Shown in pieces: positions 57,564-64,000 of a stretch of DNA of 64,000 nt. The DNA is from Eudoraea chungangensis (GTDB lineage Bacteria > Bacteroidota > Bacteroidia > Flavobacteriales > Flavobacteriaceae), in the NCBI RefSeq assembly GCF_029360665.1, contig NZ_JARDUB010000001.1, forward strand, positions 1-64,000, in the 5' to 3' direction. The notes below the pieces were generated by a model. It made no database searches. It had not been told where the DNA came from and saw nothing but the letters and a program-made list of their open reading frames with translations. Each line of letters opens with the position of its first letter. Position 1 is the first letter of the stretch. The position numbers and the translations under genes are program-made.

Positions 57564-57599
57564 GGAAAAATCATTTAATTATCTTTATGAGATTTTTCC
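57564..57599. terminator. hairpin between amidase and the SMC operon
   Basis: A perfect 9-bp stem GGAAAAATC (57564-57572) with GATTTTTCC (57591-57599) lies 25 bases before the first gene of the SMC operon. It lacks a long T-tract, so it may be a weak terminator or a leader structure of the operon. Confidence 0.45.
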
Positions 57600-57623
57600 C
57601 TTAAAATGGATGAAGTATAAGAA

Positions 57624-58946
57624 TTGAACGAGAATAATAAAATAAATTTTGATTTTGTAAAAGAGATTAAGGAACCAGGTGTTTACCAACTACTCTTCCC
57701 AAAGAAGGAAGTTGGGTTGGCCGTTATGGTTTTATTTGAGAAAATTAAAGACAAATCTTTACCTGACGGAAAGTTTGTCGAAAAAGACCTTCACAATGCT
57801 TTTGCCCAGATAACCAAACCAAACGAAAGATATCCTAAAGAGATTTATAGCGAACATATAAAGGACCTTCAGGAATATTTTTTAGACTATAATCAAGAAA
57901 CGCAGAAATATTATTTTAAGGATTATGCACATAGGTTCTATGCTTATGCAAAAGAAACTTTAAAGGGTAACTTCAGTCCTACACATATAGAGAAAATATG
58001 TAGCCTTCTTACTGCTTCATTAAAACAAAGAGAATCCTTAGAAGATTTAAAGTTTTGGCTCAAATCTGAGTTCAAAAAATATGAGCCCGACCTGAGAGAA
58101 CAGGTGGATTTTTTAGATAGACAAATTATTGAATCTGTAAATAAGCTTAAAAATAATACCACTAATTCCGATAAGAAATTTATTGACCTTTTACGTGAAG
58201 TAGAAAGCAATCTAGATAGAGCACAAGACCAAAGTAGAGAATTAGCAGCAGCCTATTCTGAAACTAAAGTGATACGCTCAATTCTAGAAAAACGAGACGA
58301 TACAGATTCTGAAGCAGACGATTTAATTGCAGACGTTCACTTCTTTATCAAATATCTCAACGAAAGACTAGATTCTATCGATGGAAAACTCGATAGAATT
58401 CAGCCAAAGATTAGGCATTTGTTCTCTATTTTAAATAGACCTCAGTTCAACAGTAAAATTGAAAAATTTCTGCACTTCCTATTGGATAAAAGTACCATTA
58501 CCAGCAAAAAGGAAACCCTTCTTCCAAAGGTGGTCGAAAATCCAATTTTACATATAGACACACCTAATTTCACCATAGTTGAGAGAGAAAGAGAATTATT
58601 CCCTTCTAAACCCAAAAAGAGAGTTTCCTATAAATCAAACGAAGTGAAGATTGAGGAAAATACGCAAAGTATTTTAAAGGTGCTCACTCAACAGGATTTG
58701 ATTAGAAAATGGGAACAACACATCATTGCCGAAATAGAACTAAGGGGCAGCATCGATTTGTCCGAAACATTTTTCAAGATTATGGAAGAAACAAATGATG
58801 GACAGATAGCTGTAAGTGCAATCTATAGCTCAATACAACAAGCACGTAAATCAAAAAGTTTTGATTTCAAAATGAATAAAACCAAACAGACCAATAGCAA
58901 AATAGAGCATATAAGTTTATGGAAAATGAGTATACAAAAGATATAA
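57624..58946 (+). CDS. Wadjet/Mks-like kleisin-type subunit (JetA/MksF-like)
   Basis: The 440-residue protein is helical: an N-terminal winged-helix-like half (KEPGVYQLLFPKKEVGLAVM, QNPHIEKICSLLTASLKQRE-type region) and a coiled-coil middle (about residues 165-245). A C-terminal helical part closes it (WEQHIIAEIELRGSIDL). The first codon is TTG; the next ATG would cost 35 residues. It is first in a four-gene run shared with MksE-like, SMC-like and Toprim genes, which identifies it as the kleisin. Its end overlaps the MksE-like start by 28 bases. The protein itself is divergent, and the call rests on gene order. Confidence 0.7.
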   Translation: MNENNKINFDFVKEIKEPGVYQLLFPKKEVGLAVMVLFEKIKDKSLPDGKFVEKDLHNAFAQITKPNERYPKEIYSEHIKDLQEYFLDYNQETQKYYFKDYAHRFYAYAKETLKGNFSPTHIEKICSLLTASLKQRESLEDLKFWLKSEFKKYEPDLREQVDFLDRQIIESVNKLKNNTTNSDKKFIDLLREVESNLDRAQDQSRELAAAYSETKVIRSILEKRDDTDSEADDLIADVHFFIKYLNERLDSIDGKLDRIQPKIRHLFSILNRPQFNSKIEKFLHFLLDKSTITSKKETLLPKVVENPILHIDTPNFTIVERERELFPSKPKKRVSYKSNEVKIEENTQSILKVLTQQDLIRKWEQHIIAEIELRGSIDLSETFFKIMEETNDGQIAVSAIYSSIQQARKSKSFDFKMNKTKQTNSKIEHISLWKMSIQKI

Positions 58947-59566
58947 GGGTACAATTTTTAGACCATCCTGACACAGAAGAATTATTTGCCTCTTTGGACT
59001 ATATGTTGAAAGATGGCGTTCATTTTCAAAGGGAAGGAAGTCAAGCAAGATTCTACAACTATATCTATTCTAATATAGATAGCTTAAAAGCATACTACCA
59101 GTCTTTATTCAATGTTGAATTGACTTTTGGTGGAACAGAAACAAGAGGGTATTACTTTTTAGATTTTATAGGTAATACAAGAGGTCAAATAGATGCGGGA
59201 CATAGATATCATATGAAGAGTGAGCACGTTATAATCGGCTTCGTTATTTACAAGATTTTTTTCATAGATAATCAAATAGATGTTGTTTCTGTAAAAGACT
59301 TGCAAAAGAAGATTAGAACTGATTATGAAGATTTAAAGCCAGGTATTTATAGATTGATTGCAAAATCGAGAAATACCAACCCTGGAAATTTAAACGATGA
59401 TGCCATAGATTCAACTGTAGAATCTGCACTTAGAGAATTCAAAAAAATAGGTTGGGTAACATTAAATGATGACGAGTTCGACTTATTGCCAGCTTTTGAT
59501 AGATTGATTGCCATACACGAAGACCATATAAACAATATAGACGAAACCCTAAATGAATTGAAATGA
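58919..59566 (+). CDS. MksE/JetB-like condensin subunit
   Basis: The 215-residue protein has the MksE-family layout. The N-terminal part reads HPDTEELFASLDYMLKDGVH, then FNVELTFGGTETRGYYFLDF. The C-terminal winged-helix regions follow, with RTDYEDLKPGIYRLIAKSRN and STVESALREFKKIGWVTL. MksE/JetB binds the kleisin and contacts DNA in SMC complexes. It overlaps its neighbours by 28 and 4 bases, so all three subunits are translationally coupled. Confidence 0.8.
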   Translation: MENEYTKDIRVQFLDHPDTEELFASLDYMLKDGVHFQREGSQARFYNYIYSNIDSLKAYYQSLFNVELTFGGTETRGYYFLDFIGNTRGQIDAGHRYHMKSEHVIIGFVIYKIFFIDNQIDVVSVKDLQKKIRTDYEDLKPGIYRLIAKSRNTNPGNLNDDAIDSTVESALREFKKIGWVTLNDDEFDLLPAFDRLIAIHEDHINNIDETLNELK

Positions 59567-62500
59567 AAAGATACCCTAGAATAAAAAGATTATCCACTCT
59601 GGGCATCGTGCATCATCAATCATTTGATTATGATTTCAACCCATTTAGAACCGACTTTGTTGGCGAGGGTGGTTCTGGCAAAAGTATGATTGCAGATATT
59701 CTACAACTCATTTTTGTTGGTTCTGCTGCATTTCATTCACCTACAGATAGTAGCGAGCCAAGGAAACCCAAAACAATGGTATTAAGGACTGGTGGCAAAG
59801 GAACAGATATGGGTTACGCCTTTATTAATGTAGAACTTGGCAAAGATGCCTTTGTAGCCATAGGCATATACCTTGAAAGTACAGGAAGCTCACACTCTTT
59901 CATTATTCAACAAGGCGAAAATTTTGAGCCAGAAGATGAATTACTTCCATTTGGTAAAGCCCTTGGTTTCTCAGATTTTCTAAAGGACAACAGCATCTTG
60001 CCAATAGAGGATTTAAAAAATCACATATTCGATACTAAAGGATATGTATGTGAATCTTGGACAAGATTAGATAAGTTTCACAAGCTATTATTTGAAAATT
60101 ATATTATTCCGGTTGACTTATCTATTAATCAAGAATCTTTAAAAAGCTATGCTAAAATTATTCAGGCTTTTTCCAGAGAATCATTGGATATAAAAAAAAG
60201 CGAGAAAATTCAGGAATTTCTCTTTGGAAACGATAAGGAAAAAGAGCTTAAGCTAGATTTTGATAAGGCTGTTGAAGAATTGAGTGGCGATATACGTCAG
60301 TTTGAATCTAATAGAGATGAGATTGATAGGTTAACACATAAGCAAACAGAACTACAAGAACTTCTTAGTTTAAAAAAGGATAGAGACGAGGCTCAAAGCG
60401 ATTTTTCAAACACAAAATTTCACTACTTAAATCAGCAGATTGAAAAGTCTAATGTGAAAATGGTACAAAGGTTAAATTCCTTTTTCAATAATCGAAACAT
60501 CTTAATTGGGCTTAAAAATTTTGCCGAGACTAAAGTTGAAGAACTGAAATTGAATATACCTGCTTTAGACGAAGAATTTGATAAAGCTTCTGCGGCAAGA
60601 ATGTTATGGCTAGGAAAAAGCAATGACTTGAAAAAGTATTTTTCTTGGATGCAACACTTTGAAAAGACGGGTAAGGAACTGTTAGAACATTATCGAAACT
60701 ATCATAAAAATAAACAGGACATTGAGCGAATAGAAGAGTTTAAGTCACTTTTAAAAGACAGTGGTATTTACAGTTTCTTTGGAAAAAATAATAAACTCAA
60801 CAAGGATTCATTGTTGAATATAGCAGAAACAGTCAATGCAATCGAGAAGTCACTCGAAGAGAAAAAGAAACTAAAGGTCCTCAATAATTTAGATGATACT
60901 TCATCACTTGCGCATTGGGCGTTAAATCTTAAAAGAGGATTGAGCCCTAAAGAGGAAAGTGTAGTACACAAATATCAAAACGATAATATTACCACCAAAG
61001 AACCTATAAATGGGATAAAGTCAAGGTATATTCCAGACCCAAAATTGTTGATTGAAAATCTGCAGGTCACAAAAGATGAAGATGATGGATTTTGGTTGGA
61101 TTTAGGTGGTGTTCGTGAGTATATTCCTTATGTACCAGAACCAATATTTGATACTGGTAACTCAGATAAAATCAAGGAATATTTTTCAAATCAAAAGGCA
61201 ACTTTGGACAATGATATCAAGGATTTAGAAAAAGAATTTAGGAACTGGACGATTTTAAAAGGATTGCTAAATAAGCTGGATAACCCATCAGCGTACCTTT
61301 TGTCTTGGGAATTAAAAGATGCCAATTCTAAGTTCGATAAGCACGAGTTGTATGAGGAAACAGCGGATGAAGTAAAACGTTATTTGAAATTACTTGATGA
61401 AGACGAAAAGATAGATGATGGACTCAAAAAGGCAAACAAGACCTACAAGAAAATAGACAAAAAGCGTTCTGAAAATTCTTCTATAATTAAAGGATTAGGA
61501 ACAAGTCTGAAAACGATTTCAATTCCTGAAATCGATGATGATGTCAGGAAATTGACCACAAAGTATAATTATCGGACAAAAGACACGGATGGCTTTGAGA
61601 GTGTAAAAACAACACTTAATGAACAAAAGAGTTTCTATGATGCTTTTATTACTACCCTACACAAAGAGTCAAAAAATGAAATTGCTATTGAAGATTTAAA
61701 ATTTGAAGATAAAGCAATAGATGTCTTTAAAGCGGATTTGCAAAAATTAGTTGATGTACACCCAAAAGTTATTTCAGAAATTAATACGGATGAGAGTGAA
61801 GTTACCGCAGAAGCATTAGATGCAAAAGATGCAATTAATTCAGAATGCCAAAGACAATACAATCATAAATATGTTTTAGTCATAAAGGAATTTTTGAAAG
61901 AAAAAGCCAATCGCTATTTAGAAACAGATGATTTTAAACAGATATGCTCAGAAATTCTACCACCAGAGATTTTTTCGGAAAAGGATTTAGAAGATGATGA
62001 AATCATCCCACGTATTAAAAAGTTGCTTGACGACATCAACATCAAGAATAAAAAACTGAATATTAGAAAGCTGCAAAAGTTAACGAGCATCGTTGATAAG
62101 GTCAATACTGAGGTAAGCGAACAGATATATTACTCAAGAAAAATTAGGGATTTCATTGATGCAGACGATAAGACGATTACTGGCGGTCACAGGGCAAAAC
62201 TGTCCATCAATTTTGAAAACAGTTATCCTAGAGGCTGGATGGAAGACTTTATTGATAAAATACGCGAAGATATTAGAGTGTCTAGTGAGAATAATTTATT
62301 CAATGATTTACAAGGTGTTTCAAACGAATTGGAAAAGTACACGTCTTTAGAAGAGAAAATGCAGGAAGCTTTTTATAGATGCGGTGGTTCTAGAAATCTA
62401 AAACCTAAAGTTTTAGAATTACTTAATCCAAAATCATATTATGGATTAAACTTTACCATTCAATCCTTACACGGAAAAACTAATCCAGGAAGCACAAGCC

Positions 62501-62814
62501 AAACCTATGCAGCAATTGCCCTTTTGTGTATTGCTAGACTCTCATTAATTAATAGAGGTGCTAAAGATAAAGTAAGGGATGGAATTAGGTTTATGCCCAT
62601 TGACGAAGCAGCAGGACTAGGAAGTAATTTTGATATGCTTTACGACATTGCTAAGGCAAATGATTACCAGATTATATCGTTATCAATACAGCCATATAAA
62701 GTAGATATGTTGAACCAATATATCTATTTGCTTCATAATAACTTAGAAGAATCTGATAAGGTAAATTATGAACCGGTTCCAATATTTGGGGATTTTGAGA
62801 ACAATAATAATTAA
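59563..62814 (+). CDS. SMC-like ATPase (MksB/JetC-like)
   Basis: The 1083-residue protein has Walker A GEGGSGKS at residues 34-41 and long coiled coils (about residues 230-480 and 560-880). The hinge-like region lies near 500-560. The C-terminal signature is GSTSQ (976-980), and Walker B FMPIDEAAGLG starts at 1010, with the Asp-Glu pair at 1014-1015. This is the MukB/JetC form of SMC, shorter than chromosomal MukB. It should extrude DNA loops using ATP. It overlaps MksE by 4 bases and is followed 29 bases later by the Toprim gene. Confidence 0.88.
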   Translation: MKRYPRIKRLSTLGIVHHQSFDYDFNPFRTDFVGEGGSGKSMIADILQLIFVGSAAFHSPTDSSEPRKPKTMVLRTGGKGTDMGYAFINVELGKDAFVAIGIYLESTGSSHSFIIQQGENFEPEDELLPFGKALGFSDFLKDNSILPIEDLKNHIFDTKGYVCESWTRLDKFHKLLFENYIIPVDLSINQESLKSYAKIIQAFSRESLDIKKSEKIQEFLFGNDKEKELKLDFDKAVEELSGDIRQFESNRDEIDRLTHKQTELQELLSLKKDRDEAQSDFSNTKFHYLNQQIEKSNVKMVQRLNSFFNNRNILIGLKNFAETKVEELKLNIPALDEEFDKASAARMLWLGKSNDLKKYFSWMQHFEKTGKELLEHYRNYHKNKQDIERIEEFKSLLKDSGIYSFFGKNNKLNKDSLLNIAETVNAIEKSLEEKKKLKVLNNLDDTSSLAHWALNLKRGLSPKEESVVHKYQNDNITTKEPINGIKSRYIPDPKLLIENLQVTKDEDDGFWLDLGGVREYIPYVPEPIFDTGNSDKIKEYFSNQKATLDNDIKDLEKEFRNWTILKGLLNKLDNPSAYLLSWELKDANSKFDKHELYEETADEVKRYLKLLDEDEKIDDGLKKANKTYKKIDKKRSENSSIIKGLGTSLKTISIPEIDDDVRKLTTKYNYRTKDTDGFESVKTTLNEQKSFYDAFITTLHKESKNEIAIEDLKFEDKAIDVFKADLQKLVDVHPKVISEINTDESEVTAEALDAKDAINSECQRQYNHKYVLVIKEFLKEKANRYLETDDFKQICSEILPPEIFSEKDLEDDEIIPRIKKLLDDINIKNKKLNIRKLQKLTSIVDKVNTEVSEQIYYSRKIRDFIDADDKTITGGHRAKLSINFENSYPRGWMEDFIDKIREDIRVSSENNLFNDLQGVSNELEKYTSLEEKMQEAFYRCGGSRNLKPKVLELLNPKSYYGLNFTIQSLHGKTNPGSTSQTYAAIALLCIARLSLINRGAKDKVRDGIRFMPIDEAAGLGSNFDMLYDIAKANDYQIISLSIQPYKVDMLNQYIYLLHNNLEESDKVNYEPVPIFGDFENNNN

Positions 62815-62843
62815 GACGTAAAACACCAATATGTAAAATCAGA

Positions 62844-63791
62844 ATGAAAAAAGATGTTGAATGGAAATATCTGATTGGTCTTAACCAACTATATAAAAAC
62901 GAAAAGACCAACTTGAAGATTAGCAACAATAGCTTTATTAAACAAATACTAATGAAGCAAAAAAAGTTGATAAAGCCCAAGATGGGTAACCCTAATATTT
63001 TGGAAGCCAAATATGGCTTTAAGGTATATTATGAAAAAGAATTTTTGGACTATTTCGAGTATTATTCCAACTTCTTTGAAAAAGCTGGATTAGAGAGTAA
63101 CGCACACAAAACCTATAATGAGGATGACTTAAAAAGTTTAGCTTTTATTTATTATCAGAAAGACCAACTTAAAAAAAATCTTACAACGGAATATACTTTC
63201 TCAGCGAGAGTTTTTAAAGGGAAAGGGGCAAAATATTTAACAAATAAGCCCAGTTTACGCAATGCAGTATTACAGCTTCTGGAAATTGATGAGTTCCCAG
63301 AGAAAGACCCGAAGAATGCACAATGGCGATTCGTAGTAGATTGTGAAAATCCTAAGTTGGTTGTTATTTGCGAAAATATAGCATGCTTAAAAGTACCCTA
63401 CGAATACAAACAGAATAATATAGAATTATGGTATGTAGGTGGTAACAATACCAATCCTTTAAAAGATATTCCTGACAAAAAAATAGAATTACCTCTATTT
63501 TACTTTTGCGATTGGGACCATCACGGACTATCTATTTTTTCGAGAATAAAAGACATCTTTAAAGAAAAAGGAAAAGAAATAACATTAATTGAACCTACTT
63601 CATTAGATGATGCACTACCTGTAAATTCGCCACATCATAAAAGTAAATGGCGCAAAAAGGAATTTTCAGGATTAAAAATTGAGGACTTTTCTACGCAACA
63701 ACAAGAAATAATCAACAGTTTAATTCAAGATGATATTTGGGTAGAGGAAGAGTCGATGGACTTGATTGAGCTTCTTTCTGAGATAAATTGA
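62844..63791 (+). CDS. Toprim nuclease (JetD/MksG-like)
   Basis: The 315-residue protein has an N-terminal domain (1-150) of the DUF3322 type. Its C-terminal domain has the Toprim acidic residues: Glu177 in LVVICENIACL and Asp223-x-Asp225 in FYFCDWDHHGLSIFSRIKD. In Wadjet systems JetD uses these to cut the circular DNA caught by the SMC motor. It is somewhat shorter than most JetD proteins (about 380-400 residues). It starts 29 bases after the SMC-like stop and ends the visible core operon. Confidence 0.85.
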   Translation: MKKDVEWKYLIGLNQLYKNEKTNLKISNNSFIKQILMKQKKLIKPKMGNPNILEAKYGFKVYYEKEFLDYFEYYSNFFEKAGLESNAHKTYNEDDLKSLAFIYYQKDQLKKNLTTEYTFSARVFKGKGAKYLTNKPSLRNAVLQLLEIDEFPEKDPKNAQWRFVVDCENPKLVVICENIACLKVPYEYKQNNIELWYVGGNNTNPLKDIPDKKIELPLFYFCDWDHHGLSIFSRIKDIFKEKGKEITLIEPTSLDDALPVNSPHHKSKWRKKEFSGLKIEDFSTQQQEIINSLIQDDIWVEEESMDLIELLSEIN

Positions 63792-63818
63792 ATTAAAAAA
63801 ACCTATAAATATTGAGAT

Positions 63819-64000
63819 TTGGTAGAGATAGAAAAAATAGATTCAAAACTTGTATTAAAATACTATTCCGATTATGAACCTACGGAATGGTTAGATAAGA
63901 AACTGGAAACACTAATTCCTTTTAAAATCAAGCACATTTTTAATGTTGGAAGTAAATCTCTTCTTAAAAGGGTTGAAAATGAATTTGAAGAATCTGAGTA
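63819..64000 (+). CDS. partial ORF downstream of the SMC operon
   Basis: An open frame starts with TTG at 63819, 27 bases after the Toprim stop. It stays open to the last base (60 codons). An in-frame stop directly upstream rules out an earlier start. The visible part is helical and charged (VLKYYSDYEPTEWLDKKLET, SLLKRVENEFEES). No family can be assigned from 60 residues. Spacing and strand fit a fifth gene of the same operon. Confidence 0.55.
   Translation, partial: MVEIEKIDSKLVLKYYSDYEPTEWLDKKLETLIPFKIKHIFNVGSKSLLKRVENEFEESE

Larger units (their letters stand above)
38690..64000. mobile_element. integrative conjugative element (left part; continues beyond window)
   Basis: From the tRNA-Met onward the gene content changes from housekeeping to transfer functions. 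It includes ssb, radC-type, BfmA-like and DUF5712 mobilization proteins, a VirD4-like coupling protein and TraE/F/G/I/J/K/M/N. Cargo genes follow: DUF4238, a PD-(D/E)XK-like protein, a TrlF-like ATPase and an SMC-type defence operon. No integrase, no repA and no second copy of the tRNA 3' end occur in the window, so the right border lies outside. The left border is placed just after the tRNA by inference. Confidence 0.85.

Overview
The window is AT-rich DNA from a member of the Bacteroidota, most likely a marine Flavobacteriaceae. The evidence is the gene complement: DUF6090, GSCFA, DUF4230, DUF5522, TapB-like and putative-porin proteins, a LysS with a C-terminal extension, and a Bacteroidetes-type transfer module with TraE/F/G/I/J/K/M/N and BfmA-like mobilization proteins. 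One promoter also shows a TAnnTTTG -7 box. The genus cannot be resolved from this window.

Positions 1 to about 38600 are ordinary chromosome. They hold housekeeping genes (rnhB, lipB, lysS, hemL, alaS, der, era) and envelope or periplasmic proteins: a putative porin, lipoproteins, an OmpA-family protein, an M23 peptidase, LysM-glucosaminidase, and LemA with TPM proteins. They also hold transporters (SLC13, AGCS), an aromatic amino acid hydroxylase followed by a CE15-like esterase, and several lineage-specific unknowns. Apparent operons are hemL with its three upstream genes, alaS-DUF6090-GSCFA-DUF4230, and M23-MerR-LemA-TPM-TPM. Small genes recovered by reading include a YqaE/Pmp3 protein (8844-8999), a 59-aa membrane protein (16959-17138) and a DUF5522 protein (21399-21557).

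An initiator tRNA-Met (38617-38689) marks the border of an integrative conjugative element that runs from just after the tRNA past the end of the window. The visible part begins with a DUF4238 cargo gene and a roughly 500-nt non-coding block full of perfect inverted repeats. Next come ssb, a RadC-type gene and a small ORF, then a second hairpin array that is the best oriT candidate. BfmA-like, DUF5712 relaxase-like and TraG/VirD4-like coupling genes follow. On the minus strand lies a type IV secretion operon (TraE to TraN plus a lipoprotein). Its 3' end carries a PD-(D/E)XK-like protein and a TrlF-family PHP/SMC-like ATPase. A peptidoglycan amidase is divergent from traE.

The last 6.4 kb hold a tightly packed four-gene SMC system resembling MksFEBG/Wadjet JetABCD: a kleisin-like protein, an MksE-like protein, an SMC-like ATPase, and a Toprim-type nuclease. 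A fifth co-directional ORF is cut by the window edge. In known Wadjet systems this complex senses and cleaves small circular DNA, so the element probably carries its own anti-plasmid defence. The SMC system, the two structured non-coding blocks and the TrlF/nuclease pair are the most interesting parts of the window.
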